DNA from: Echinometra lucunter
Taxonomy: Eukaryota; Echinodermata; Echinoidea; Camarodonta; Echinometridae
DNA length: 64,000 nt
Reading direction: 5' to 3'
Assembly (NCBI GenBank): GCA_029962745.1
Contig: CM057157.1
Span: 7,240,197-7,304,196 of the forward strand
The notes under the pieces are model-generated. The model searched no databases, was not told the DNA's origin, and saw only the letters and a program-made list of their open reading frames with translations. Positions 34,737-47,700 of the stretch are shown piece by piece; within the stretch, counting starts at the first letter, position 1, and every line of letters starts with the position of its first letter. The position numbers were made by a program, and so were the translations under genes.

Positions 34737-34814
34737 CACATGACTAGGGTGGCCAACTACGAGATACATGTAAAACATAATAGACTCTATGGAAGAAAAA
34801 ACTTTCTAAATTAA

Positions 34815-35785
34815 CTAAGATAATAGATTGTCAAAGAGGTATTTTTTACATTGCACTTTAAACCGATAAAGAGTTGTACAGTTCCTAATATCAGAAGGTA
34901 ACCTGTTCCACTCCTTGATACAGGTTGTTATGAAAGAATTTAAGGATACATTAGTTCTTACATAAGGTCGGTGGATAAAGTTATGTTGACGTGTATTGTA
35001 ATTGTGTATCTGAGAGTTAAGGGGAAATAAGTCTTTTAGTTGGCAAATTTGGGGGCAAAAATGAAGATTAAACATGAAAATCAAACAATTAAATGCAACC
35101 AACTCATCAAATGGGAGCAATTTTAGCTGAAGGAATAAAGGTTTACTAGGTGTCTGAAAGCCGAATTGGTGATGAGCCTTATGATTTTCTTTTGTAAAAC
35201 TTTTAGTTTGTCGATGTAAGTCTTAAAAGTATTACCCCATGCAACATTGCAGTAAGTCAGATAGGGAAGCACAATGCTGGTGTATAAGGTTCTTAGAATA
35301 GAACCAGGTAAAACACACCTTAACCTACATATAACACCTACACCTCGAGAAACCTTTGTACACACTGATTCTAAATGGGGTTTCCAAGTCAAATGCTCAT
35401 CAATAATTACTCCTAGAAATTGAATATGCTCACTACGAGCAACATTGCGGCCCCCAACATCAAGAATATTGACATCGTCTGGAATAATTTTGCCTCGTGA
35501 TCGAAAAATAATACATTTAGTTTTCTTAACATTTAGCAAAAGTTTATTACAACAGAACCATGCAAGTAACTTTTTAATTTCTACATTTGCAACTGAAATA
35601 AGAGTAGCAACGTTTCTATTAGACAATAGTAAACTTGTGTCATCAGCAAACAGAGAATACAAAAACACATTTGATGAGTTAATGATATCATTGACATAGA
35701 TTAAAAATAACAAAGGACCAAGTACCGAACCCTGGGGCACACCATAGTGAATATTACCAGATTGCGATTTAACACCATCAACCAT
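34815..35785 (-). pseudogene. LINE ORF2 fragments, RT FADD motif to C-terminus
   Basis: The first part (35123-35785) has GVPQGSVLGP and the catalytic FADDTSLL. A second frame change near 35140 separates it from the last part (34815-35120), which encodes LNSQIHNYNTRQ and a C-terminal KEWNRLPSDIR motif typical of Jockey/CR1-like LINEs. Confidence 0.9.
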
Positions 35786-35789
35786 GACA

Positions 35790-37325
35790 TTATTGTGTAC
35801 GATCTTGTAAATAGCTTTGGAACCAAGCCAATGCTACTCCGCGTACTCCATAGTGCTCAAGTTTACTAAGAAGGATGTCATGGTCAATCGTGTCAAACGC
35901 CTTGGACAAATCAAGGAAAATTCCAAGGCAAAAATTACCATCATCAAATGATTTTATAATAGTATTTAATAAGTTGAAAACACCCATGCTAGTAGAGAAG
36001 TGTTTTCGGAAACCATGTTGCTGAGGGATCAAAATGTTTCTTTTCAACAAAAACCCGTTCAATCGCTTGTAAACAATCTTCTCCAAGAGCTTAGAAAATA
36101 TTGGCAAAAGAGCTATAGGTCTGTAATTAACAATATTCTTCTTGTCATCTTTTTTGAAAACAGGAACAACCTTAGCCACCTTTAACTTCGATGGGACTAT
36201 CCCATGTGACAAAGAATTATTAAAAATAACACATAATGGTTCAACAAAATAGTGAATACATTCCTTAACAACCCTAGGGGCAATATCATCAGAACCGCTT
36301 GACTTTGATGACTTAAGTGATGAAACAAAATTAATGATTTCAGTGACAGAAGTTGGTCTAAGAAATAGAGAAGTATTATCAATGTTTGGCTTTAAATACT
36401 CATGAAAAGACTGTGGTACTGTCGGAATTTCTTTACTTATTTTCGCAGGCAATCCAATGAAATATTTGTTAAAACATTCAGCCTTATGCTTACTTGACAA
36501 TAAAGATGAGCCTTCATGGAACATCTCTAATGGGATCAAATGTTTCTTACCCCTGCCCAATAATTCATTGATGTGTGACCAAGTTTTCCTAATATCTCCC
36601 TTAATACTTTGAAATAGGTGGCCATAAAATTCCTGTTTTGCTAAGCGAAGCGTCCTAACAAGAACATTTTTATATCTAACATATTTCATTTTATTTGAAT
36701 AATTTGGCGTTTTGACATATTTGGAATATAGATTATGTTTGCGATTGATTGATTTTAATAAACCACTAGTAACCCAAGGTTTCTTGCTTTTCTTCTTACT
36801 TATTACTTTGACGAGAGGGAAACATTGATCATACAAATCAGTGAATATACGAATAAAATATTCATAGGACTCATCAGGATTATCTAGCAGGTACAGATCC
36901 TGCCAATCAGTTTGCAGTAGATTTTGTTGAAAGGTTAAAATCCTTTGGTCTGTGATTAATCGTTTGAATGAGGCTTGGTTGTTTGAGCTGTCATCAACAA
37001 AATCACCCTTATTAACACAAAAGATTGGCAAATGATCTGATATATCTGAGCACAAGATACCAGCATCGAAATCATTATGGATACAGTTGGTAAAAATATT
37101 GTCTATCAGAGTTGCTGCATTTTGTGAGATTCGAGTGGGCTTTGATATAAGAGAAAATAAACCAAAAGAATTCATAAAGTCAGCAAATTCTTTGACCTTT
37201 GCATCAGAATTATAATTTAGCAGATTAAGGTTAAAATCACCAGTAATATAGACATCTTTATTTTCTCTGCTAAGAGTCTGAAGCTGCAATTCAAGGTTTT
37301 CACAAAAGGATGTACTATCATTAAT
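35790..37325 (-). pseudogene. LINE ORF2 fragment, endonuclease end and RT fingers/palm
   Basis: An open stretch of about 510 codons ends at a TAA just after SYLQDRTQ. One extra base in the TACACAATAATG run near 35788 shifts the frame; the protein continues in another frame at 35785. It includes the RT motif with the first catalytic Asp ([13 protein letters not shown]). Its open upstream edge at about 37325 is the truncation point. Confidence 0.9.
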
Positions 37326-37328
37326 TAG

Positions 37329-39930
37329 CGTTCATTGAAAAGGGTGGTGTCCCAGGGTGCCGGTGGTGTTCAGTTTTACTATTGGTATCTGGGGTATTAA
37401 AAGTATCTGACACAACCCTCATTTTCCTCCCTCCTTGTCGGGACTTCTACATTTCACTTTTCATTATTCATTCTTTATTTCATTCTTTGGTTAAGTAAAA
37501 ATCATGCAAAGATAATATGCAATACATTTGAAAGTAACATGATTTTACTTTTCCTTGAGTCAGAAACGTGATTAAAAAAAAAAAAAAACTTTTTATTTAT
37601 TTACTTTTTATTTTTTGATATTTTTTGGGGGGTCGGTGGGGGGGGGGGGGGGCTTTTTTGTTTTGTTTTGTTGGGGTCTTTTTTTGTCACCAACAGGAGT
37701 GAAAAAGTCAGCACTATATGGATGAATAAAACGCTCCGTGGTAAAATTATTTGATACTGACTGTACATATCTTTCTAAATTGTCCTTATTTTGATTAATT
37801 AGATTTAAAGATTCAAAAACATTGTAGGGGCCAACAAGAGGAATTTCCTATCGGATAGATATTCAAGTCAATTCAACACAAGGCCAAAGACTGACATCGT
37901 AAAATTTACACATTTAGAGGCGTAAATCTACGAAGAAGTTTAAAAATGATTCCAACGAGCTTGGGATAGTTATGACTAATTAAGAAGCTGCAACAGAGTT
38001 TTGTGCAAAAGCCAAGTTACCATGTTAGGAATATAAAATCCATCATGAGTGTTATTAATCTTTTCAGGATACTGCTCTGAAATTTCAGTTCAAATTTTAA
38101 CAGAATTTGTGCACTGCACTTGTCATATCTGGGATAATTTTGCTATAACATGTGATTAATGATTTATCCCTAAAAGAGATGCTCTAGAATTTCAGCTGCA
38201 TTTATATTCTGAATCGATTACTAGTATTCATCACTCTGATAATGTGGGCATGATTTTCTGTAAAGTGTGAATCTAATAAAAATTCATAGTTGGAATAAAT
38301 GTTATTCTACACAATTCATTTTTCAACTTTATGTGCAAACCTCAGTCTGAAACTAAACTTTAGTTTTAACTCTGTAGAGCTATTAATGATCAAAACTTTT
38401 TAAAGTTTTTTTTTGTTTTGTTGTTTTGTTTTTCTTATACCTAGGTCATACTGTCAATACCTTTCTTATCACCGAGGTTTGAATGATTGATGCATGGTCA
38501 ATCTGAATTATCTAACACTATCTCATCCATTGATCTTACCCCTACGCTCTCTAACCCTCCCTTCTCCGCTCTCTCTCTCTCTCTCTTCTCTCTCCCGCTC
38601 TCTCTTCCCCCTCTCTCTTTCATATTCAAATGAAAACACAAATTAAGCTTAAGAATTGTTTCAAAATCTTCTGTATTTATGTTCTAACATTCCATTAATT
38701 GAATGACCACCGAAGATAGATAGAGCTGTACAATTCTATTCATAAACATTTTGTTTCTATATACAAATCAATAACATTTACATCTCAACTAACTTAATCA
38801 GACAGTGGAATGTATTGATTCCCAATATCTTATAACTATAGATCACCCTGAAACAGACATTAAAAAAAAACAAAAACAACAAAATAGACAATCCCATAGC
38901 AAAATAAACATTTAGAATAAATGAAAAACTCACAAGTCATATGAAGAATGCACAATGCTGAGAAATATAATTTTCAACAAAAAAACACATAAATTTCCTA
39001 CAAATCCTCTTCTAATAAAATATTTCAAAGCTCTCTGGGTATACTTCACCGAGCAAGTAAATGAATGGTTGTAATAAAAGCAGACCATAAAATAAAGTAA
39101 CTAGTTGTAGCTACACTTCCTCAGAGAATATCCTGGAAATTCACAAAAAACATCAAACAATGGGGTATTTAATTAAAACCTTCAATTCAGTAAAAGTAGT
39201 AGATATTATTGGGTAACTTTTTTAACACAAGACTAATGTACCACAAGGTCTGGTCTTGATTAAATGTGTTTTCTTGCAAGGAATATACTTTGAAATTACG
39301 AAACTGGAATGTTTTAACACCCTCATAATATAAAGTGAGCAGCTGGGAGTGGGGGGGGGGGGGGGGGGACTCCTGCATACCATATTGACAGATACATGGG
39401 AGAAATGTTTTTCATCAATACAAATCAAAAGTAATATTCAAAAGTAAAAGAAATTTTTATTGCAATAAAAGTAGATATACATGTGCCATCATGTATATGA
39501 GTTGTACCAATTCTTGTCTTACAAATAAAAAAGAAATGAAACTAAACATCAAAACAATCAGATGTTTGAAACTAACAAAAGCGTACTTTTCAAAATTGCT
39601 TCCTCGCTCTCCAAATAGTGAGTTGCCTCTTAATTTCCATCATTATGCACCGTTGGATAAAACCTCAAACCTGAACATTTACTGGATAAAGATGGGGTTC
39701 CGCTGAATTAAGTATATCCCAAATGCAGTGGTACATGTAAGCTCCCAAATATATCACCCATTTTACCAAATAGCATTAACTGCAATCCATCTTAACCTTG
39801 AGATTATTTCATTTGAAAATTAACAGATCTAAGAATGTGATACAGAATTATGCTTCATTTACAAACATAATTCAAATTCACTAAAAAATATTTTGAGCAA
39901 AGTCTACCAGCGACATACAAAACATCCATT
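37329..39930. other. Intergenic region without a recognisable gene
   Basis: It contains A, T and G homopolymers (about 37575, 37610 and 37637-37652), a CT-rich tract (about 38570-38620) and a G run at 39350-39369. No protein domain was recognised on either strand. Confidence 0.55.
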
Positions 39931-39934
39931 TAAT

Positions 39935-40210
39935 CTAGGTTCATTGGTTTCTTGTATAGCATGCATGTCTGACACTCTTGGCACTCCACTGTTATTACCC
40001 CAGCTTTAGCACTGCTGCCATTACGATGCATTAGCATTTCAAGGAATTTCTTCCTACCAGGTATCCATTTACTACACCTGGGTGGAAAGTGGCAAATGCA
40101 CATGTAGATAAATGTCTGGTTAAAAGACATTAGTGCCGTCATGGAACTCAAACCATGAACCATGTAATCCACAGTCTGATGATGTAATCATTAGACCACA
40201 ACACCCCTGA
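39935..40210 (-). mobile_element. tRNA-derived SINE, diverged copy
   Basis: It shares the order of the minus-strand SINE at 23289-23582: GGAATTTCTTCCTACCAGGT, TACACCTGGGT, ACATTAGTGCCG, a decayed B box (GGAACTCAAACC) and GACCACAACACC at the end. It lacks a clear ATT tail. Confidence 0.7.
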
Positions 40211-40693
40211 CAAATGATGACAAACAATATATACAGGTACACTTTAAAGAAGATATATCTTTAGCTAACCTTGAAATTTATACTTGAAGTTAAATAGCAT
40301 TTCAACCAGAGATTGATTAAAAATTCAAGGCATACAAAATTATATTTAAGCTACCTGTATTTCAGTAACAAAACAAAACTTTAAAAAAAGAAAGAAAGAA
40401 AGAAATTCCTACATAATAGACTAAACGAGTTGTTGGTACCTGTGTAATGCAAAGTGTAGCATTTACGATAGGCAAATGTAAGCATTGTTCCCATGCAGAT
40501 TTACTATACACTGTACTAGTGGCTTAACAAAATGATATTGTTGTTCAGAAACAACTACATACACAAATTTTTAGTATCATTTAGTGTGTGCAGATTTATG
40601 AAAATTTCATGTCATAAACTAAAAGGACTAAACCAATTTTTTTTTCTTCTAATTTGCAAAGGCTCCCTGGATTAGTTCAAATGATTATACTAA

Positions 40694-41268
40694 AAAACTA
40701 GATGAATCCTCGACCACGTGCGGTCGAAATTAATGCCTCCGACGTTGCCAGATCGGAAACATATGACACATTTATGTTGATTTTTTTTAATTTTCATGTA
40801 TAAAATGACATCTTTGACCTTGTGACCCCCAAATCTAAGGAGACAATTATGAGACTTCCATATGCATACATGAACCAAGTTTGGAGATGAACCGTCACAG
40901 AGTTGTTAAGTTATCGCAAGAACAAGCAATTGTCATGTATATAATGACCTCTATGACATTTGACCTTTAACCATGAGACCCAAAAATCTAATCACATCAT
41001 TGTCCCTCCCATATGGATACATGTGCCAAGTTTGAAGCTGCTCCGTCAAATGGTTGTTGAGTTATCACAAGAACGGACCATTTCTATGTATATAATGACC
41101 TCTATGACCTTTGACCTTTGATCCTGAGACCCTAAAATCTAATTAGATCATTGTCCCTCCCATATGCCTACATGAATCAAGTTTGAAGTTGATCCATCAA
41201 ATGACGGACGGACGGACGACCCGAAAACATAATGCCTCCGGCAACCACGATGGGCGGAGGCATAAAAA
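40694..41268. repeat. GACC dispersed repeat, copy 3 (uninterrupted)
   Basis: It starts AAAACTAGATGAATCCTCGACC and ends ACGATGGGCGGAGGCATAAAAA like copy 1, with monomers beginning near 40942 and 41093. It provides the empty-site comparison for the transposon nested in copy 1. Confidence 0.85.
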
Positions 41269-41855
41269 TTAACTAAACTATTTCATCTAAATCAGAAGTA
41301 TCTGCAAACTAGGTTATGGTATTGATGATTATTACTACACTGCACAATCCCCAAATCTTATTAAATCAATGATAAATGCACAAATTACATCTAATCAACA
41401 ATTTATTCATGCTTTAAACATATATTTTTGACAATGAAATAATATAATACATATGAGATAGTACGAAATCTATTTTCCATAATATTCATAAAACTGAAAA
41501 CAGTCCTTACAGTGGTTAAATACATGTAATATAAGGTTACTTTAACTAATCTTAATCAGAATACTAAAATGTAGGGAAATATAATTGCTAAGTACATATC
41601 CATGCATGTAAGACTAAACAGCCAGTCCTCCCTTAGCCCCTGTCTATTACATTGCGATAGCATTGGTCTCTATGTACACGTACATATATTTTGGGAAATA
41701 TATATATATATAATTTTTAACATAAATGTAATGCATTGGTTGAATAGTATTTTAATATTTACAGAATGTACAATACCTAAAATCTAGGTTTTCTGGAGAG
41801 GGCATAGAAACTGCATATTTACAAATCAGCAAATATAAATCTTATTGAAAACAAC

Positions 41856-42446
41856 AGGGTGTGTTTATCGATGCGATTCAACTTCTAATAAAGTGCCAAG
41901 TTCCCGACTAACGGTAGCTTAACTGTTACCCTCGATAAACTCCACGGCGACTTGATTACCCGTTTGGTGTCGCAGATCTGAGTCCCACAAAATAAGGTGA
42001 TTTGATTACTGGTTAAACAGCTCTGCGTCTCGAATCATAGTAATAAGCATGATGCGATTTGAGCTGCATTTCGTTTCAGAAATATGGACGCGCCATGAAT
42101 GTGTGTCGTTGTGTGTGTCCACGATGTGTCACTGCATGGCTGTGGGCCTAGCGCAGCGTGCGATACCACTAAGCATGCAACCGGCCAGTATGTAGCATAG
42201 AGAATCTGCCTACTCAGTATAGTGAGGGATAATTAAATAAGCGCTTGATGTCACCTTTTCTTGCCAGGTCATCCAGCGTTATAAGCTGCGCAAAGGCAGC
42301 GGGCACGGTCTAGGTTTTGGGAACTCAAATCACAACAATAAACACGGCATCCAAGGAGACAGCCTGTTGTGAGCATGATTTGTGTTTGCAACTAAAGTAC
42401 CTATTTCTAATTTCTAGAAAACGAGTCGCGCAGGTAAACACACCCT
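41856..42446. mobile_element. GC-richer inverted-repeat element (MITE)
   Basis: The ends AGGGTGTGTTTATCGATGCG and AGGGTGTGTTTACCTGCGCG (reverse complement) are imperfect inverted repeats of about 23 bp. The interior is clearly GC-richer than its surroundings and has no open frame of note. The target duplication is unclear. Confidence 0.6.
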
Positions 42447-43284
42447 ATTAGTCATGAGTGATTGCCTAAAAAACACATACATATAATATAAATACTGTCA
42501 TTTCTAATAATAAAATAAGCATTTTTTCTCAATATTCATCACAACTTTTCAGGCTTTAAAATTAGGGCTTCTCATATCAACAATCGATGGACCACATAGA
42601 CTTGAAATTATGTAGATAAGATATGCAAATATTTCAATGATACAACAAATTAAAACATTATACTTTTCTTATCTATATCATCTCCTCTGAGCCAAAAGAG
42701 CTTTCTTTCATTTATGTCAAAGGATGTAAGCTAACATCCTTCATGCTCTAATTGGACAACACCCAAATCTCTGAATCATAGATTTTTTTATTACAGTACC
42801 TCTCATTATGTAAGAAACTACACAGACATCCAATCTTGAGAACCAAGAGAGATCATGATAAAATGCTAATGAACTTTGTTAAATCAATGTAAACACTAAA
42901 CAAAACTAATTTCTATACATTACAGATGTGAAAATGCGTGAATAAAAACTCTTCAACAAAGAAAGTATGTTTACCTGAACACTGACAAACATAAGCAAGT
43001 CAAGGGCAGTGTAATATGAAGCAGCTATATGTGTTATACTAGAGATCCTTTATGAATCTAATTTAAATACTGCCATCTCTGGCAAGAGGGTAGACAGTCT
43101 GATGATGAGTACTGAGTATACCCATTTGGGAGCCGTAGCAGAATACCAACATAAGGAGTTTGATTCTTACTTAGAGAGATAAATTTGTAGTTATACATTG
43201 ATTGTCAAAGTTGTCAAAACTAGAAGTTGATTGTTTCATAATATGTCATTTCGACATTGCTCTCAGCCTCCGATGTATAGTTAA

Positions 43285-43692
43285 CCCATTCATGACAGAG
43301 GTCCACATTTTGTGGTTTGGCCTAATATCTTTTGATGCAAAGCCCTAAAAATCATACCAAATACATGAGCAGAAAGAGCAAAAAATTCTACACAAACTGT
43401 GACCATTTTGGTTGCTTCAATATTCGTTGTTTGATGCTGTAAATTTTTTAAAGGAAAATAAGCATTAAAATCCTTAAATTGGCAATGTGATAGAAGGTTT
43501 AAAATCACCGTTTTCCCCTGCAAATTGGCAACTTTTTGACTTCTCATCATAATTTCTGTCAGTTTATATTCATTTCAGATACATGACGTTTTATAAGAAA
43601 AATGTAGCAATAAAATTAAAAAGTTGGTGTTGCCAATTTGAAGAATAAAAGCTGATCAAATTAGGCTTTAAATAATTCCTGTCACGAATGGG
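43285..43692. mobile_element. TTAA-flanked MITE (piggyBac-like), copy 1
   Basis: This 408-bp element has ends CCCATTCATGACAG and CTGTCACGAATGGG, directly flanked by TTAA on both sides. TTAA duplication with CCC... ends fits piggyBac-type elements (Kolobok is an alternative). It lies downstream of the ATG4 stop codon. Confidence 0.82.
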
Positions 43693-44089
43693 TTAATATG
43701 AAAACTTCTATCTTGAGAATTTTGGGACATTTAGACATAGTATTTACTATTTAGCATATGAGTTTTATATCTACACCCTTAAAAACCATACTGTAAAAAG
43801 GAGCAAATTATCAACAAACTACAGTGGGCTAATTGAGAGATTCTCCCTTTTATATTTTTAAAATATCTATGTGCATTTTGAATATAGACAACAAATGTGA
43901 TCTCATCCGCCAACTTAATTTTCAAGAAATATTTCACTATTCACTCTTGGTTGTAATGTTATGAAAAGTATGACATTTAAATTAATAACGAGGCATAGCT
44001 CTGCTATGCCTGCATAACACCTTTTAAGTAGAAAGTCTATTTTAAGTGGTGTTCTTCATGACAAGAGTTCTCCTGTGGAATATCAAAAC

Positions 44090-44626
44090 TCCAGTCATCA
44101 AGAAGAAAAAAGTACTTAGATCCCTTGATAAGGGCAACGGGCCTAAGAAATTACCCTCTAGCTATCCAGATGTCTTCAGGCTCATTGTCAGAAATAATTA
44201 GACTCAGGACTTCCATGTACTATCTATTTATCATCCAGAAATCCAACACTCTCATCAGGAGTGATGAGTCCTAAAACCTATCCATAATCTTCTTGGAAGA
44301 ACAAAGTCTGAAGACTCCTTGAAAGTAGCAAAGAGCATTCAGACCTATCCTCTGGCTATATATAGACATAGGAATAATTCCTACGACTCCTGAATGAACA
44401 AAATGAGTCTTATGACCTACCAAATACTTTGTAGCTTTCTGGAAGAACAAAGTCATCAGATTGCTTCATAGGGTCAGCTAGTCCTGGAATATAATACCTA
44501 GCAATCTAGAAGAGCTGAGTTCTCTGACTCTTTAACAGGAACAAAGAGTCTTAGCAGTGCCCTCTAGCTATCAAGAAGAACAAAGTCCTCAGATTCCTTG
44601 ACAGGAGCGATGAGCCTTCCGTTCTC
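44090..44626 (-). repeat. Tandem array of ATG4 C-terminal tail units
   Basis: About eight degenerate units of 66-75 bp follow one another. Matching points on the plus strand are near 44578, 44511, 44445, 44370, 44298, 44231, 44165 and 44098. The unit at 44578 is the real C-terminal coding end ([13 protein letters not shown], stop). Downstream units in the transcript still read as relatives in one frame or another, for example PVKESENSALLDC-stop, KQSDDFVLPES, KESSDFVLP and LIKGSKYFFLLDD. The rest fall in the presumed 3' UTR. Confidence 0.8.
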
Positions 44627-44761
44627 ATCGACATGACGCACCCTGAGGTACCTCTCAGGTCGGTTGGTGTTGGTGTTCTTGTTCTGCCAATCCCCACATC
44701 GACCGTCCCTTACAATGAACATGGGATAGTCACTTGCCAGGGAACCAAGGGGTGATACAAC
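44564..44761 (-). CDS. ATG4 terminal exon with C-terminal EDFVLLDS tail
   Basis: This exon has 65 codons plus TAG and acceptor TTCTCCAG|GTT. It encodes [18 protein letters not shown], an Asn/Arg-rich stretch, and ends [14 protein letters not shown]. The acidic-aromatic-xx-Leu end (E-D-F-V-L-L) resembles the ATG8-interacting motif at the C-terminus of ATG4 proteins; that function is inferred. The last 20 or so codons are the first unit of the tandem array at 44090-44626. Confidence 0.92.
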   Translation of the reverse strand, partial: VVSPLGSLASDYPMFIVRDGRCGDWQNKNTNTNRPERYLRVRHVDENGRLIAPVKESEDFVLLDS

Positions 44762-47700
44762 CTGGAGAAGAAACGTTAAAGAAAAGATTTTATTTCTAAT
44801 AATCTCATACTCAAAAAAGAGGAGAGAAAATGACAGTTGTATTGAAAGACAAATAAATGTAGAATGAGACAGATAAGAGCGCAGGAGAGATAGGGAGTGA
44901 GGAAGAGATATACCAAAATACTGGAGAAAACTACGGTGAGGGAGAAAGAAATATGGTGACATGCATATACAAATAGAATGAGGTTTAGGGAAATGAAAAC
45001 ATACAGAAGGAATGAAAACAGAGAGAGCGAGTAAGAGAAAAAGAGTTTGGGGGGGGGGGAGTTGGATGGTTAAATGACTCAAACACAATCAAGTCTTCAG
45101 GGAATTCCCCTTCAAGATGACATGTGACCGATCATAGAATAATGTCATTTACCATAATTGTTTCCTTCCGGGCACTAACTGCATTGCTTAATTTCACTTT
45201 CTCTGTTGAATCAGAACACAATGATACTTACCTGGCATTTCTCATTTCACTTCAAAATCTTACTTTCTACTCTAGGCTTGGGTTTCATTTTAATATACTG
45301 TAGACACTTAAATGCAAAACCTAATAAGTGATTGCCATAAACTGTCAAACAATGAGGGACATGTACTTTTCAGATTATGAAGTATGTTATTTTCATATTG
45401 TTTCTAATCACAGTGTACATATATGACTACATGATACACTTGCAAATTTGTAAATGAACTTTGCTATTTTGTGTTATATACCTTTGAAATGATAATAAAT
45501 TTTAGCAGAGTACCGCACTACAATTCGCAGGTAATCCCTATATATGATTGAAAAGGGGGCAATCTCTAAGTCGATACAAAATTTTCAGGACTTAGTAGTA
45601 AATGCCAGTATATATATTGGAACTATTTTTTTTTCTTTCCTATGAACTAGTATTCTGAATGATTAATTATTCCATGAGGGTTACAAAATATCAAATGTTA
45701 AACTCACATGACAAAAAGTTTATGAGATATAATACTGAGAAATTTGAACAATTACACATTGGTTTACAGGGCTAATTTGTGTCAAATTTCATGGTTGCAA
45801 AATTTTGCAAAAGAAATACACCACCCTGAATACCCAATGCAAAGTAAAAGACTCAGAATGGAAGCTTCTGAATACAAGTTCAAATCTTTCATTTTTAAAG
45901 TATGGCTATCATCAGTAATTGTGTCTTATTCTTTGCATATCAAATTTCTTTTGAGGAACATCTGGATTTTAATTCCCTACCAAGCTGAATCCAGAGTTTA
46001 CTTACAAAGTTCTTTGCATAGCTGCTCAAATGTTCCCCTGTCCCTACACTTGTGCGGACTATATGTTAACCCATGAATACTAAAGCAGAGATCATGTACA
46101 TGTAACACAAGCTGGGGTTTATGGAACATGCGTGTTATACTGAAATCAAATTGCAGTCGGGTTAACCCATTCGTGACAGAGGCCCACATTTTGTGGTTTG
46201 GCCTAATATCTTTTAATGCAAAGCCCTAAAAATCATACCAAATACATGAGCAGAAAGAGCAAAAAATTCTACACAAACTGTGCCCATTTTGGTTGCATCA
46301 ATATTCATTGTTTGATGCTGAAATTTTTTTAAAGGAAAATAAGCATTAAAATCCTTAAATTGGAAATGTGATAGAAAGTTTAAAATCAATGTTTTCCCCT
46401 GCAAATTGGCAACTTTTTGACTTATCATCATAATTTCTGTCAATTTATATCCATTTCAGATAAATAAATAAAATGTAGCAATGAAATAAAAATGTTGGTG
46501 TTGCCAATTTGAAGAAAAAAAGCTGATCAAATTAGGCTTTAAATAATTCCAGTCACGAATGGGTTAAAGAGCCTATTTCTGAATGACTTCGTACATTCAA
46601 GACACCAGGGGCACCTGTAACACAAAGGTTTGCGATCAATCGCAAAGTTGTAAAAGCCAATCAAGACCATTGTTTCATTCACACCTCGTTCAAACAGGTG
46701 ACCCTGGGACAATCAGAATAGTTGTTTTAAATTTGCGATTGATTGCAAACCTTTGTGTTACTGGCCCCAGGATATATCCCTGATCCACACCAAAAGTCAT
46801 CTTTGCATCATCTTCACACTCTGTGATAATATACCTGACCAAGCTAAACATGGTACTTACTGTTGGAAGCTCTTTGCATAGCTGTTCAAATTGTTCCTCT
46901 GTTCTGACATAGAACCCAATGGTACAGCTAGGATCCATCTTAGTGATACTCATTTTACGTGGTGACATGCAGTGAAACGACTGAAAAAAAAGATCAAATA
47001 CATTCATTACTCATTCATATGATGCAGAAGGTCACGTAAAATGGGGCATGAATTAAGGAAAGGAAAAATAACTGCAATTACAGGAGAAACTTCCACAAGT
47101 AGTGAATCATCGTATCCTCTGGAAGCTGCCTCCTTAAAATTACTTGAAAAGAAAAACTTCACTTTAGAATGATAAAAAAATATACTGTGGTAAAATTCAG
47201 TTGTTTGCATTTCCATGTATTATATGACACATAACAGTGCTGTATTTACACTTCATCATTTCTATATTCAGTTGGAATAAAAGAATAATTGACTGACAAT
47301 TTAGGGCAAAAACCATAAAAGCAAAAACTCTATGACCTGAAACAAAACCACTTGCAACAGCAGGAAGAGGTTATGCACAGATTAAAATATTTGCCCAAAT
47401 CATCCAGACCTTGATCTACTCCTACTTAAAATCATTTGCAACTGTACTTGTATGTAAGCTCAGTGAACAAACTCTTAGCTATCCATGGACTCAATACAAG
47501 AATTTGGGTTATCACTGAAGAATGTATTCTCATTTCCTCTATTACATGTACATCACTTTTGACATTTCATCTTGAACTCCTTTCATCTTAAAAAAAAACA
47601 AAAAAAAAAACCCTCTAGGTGAACGTACCAACATGCTCTACAAGAAATGACCTCAAGTAGGCCAGTCATGGTGAGGTGCGTTCATACGTACATCATACTA

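Larger units (their letters stand above)
34433..37328 (-). mobile_element. 5'-truncated Jockey-superfamily LINE (endonuclease C-terminus + reverse transcriptase)
   Basis: Reading leftwards, the element has the C-terminal part of an apurinic-type endonuclease ([19 protein letters not shown]), a linker, then reverse transcriptase ([51 protein letters not shown], a late IQFLGVIIDEHLTW motif) and a C-terminal domain (LPSDIRNC). The 3' end is a short TTGAAC repeat at about 34433-34452, as in CR1/L2-like elements. ORF1 and the N-terminal endonuclease are missing. Two frame breaks (about 35788 and 35140) make it inactive. Confidence 0.93.

Noticed and set aside
35445..35699. Plus-strand 84-codon frame
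   Set aside because: It is antisense to the LINE reverse transcriptase.
44767..45088. Upstream extension of the ATG4 last-exon frame
   Set aside because: The open frame continues into the intron by chance; a good CAG acceptor at 44762-44764 and the family sequence set the exon start at 44761.
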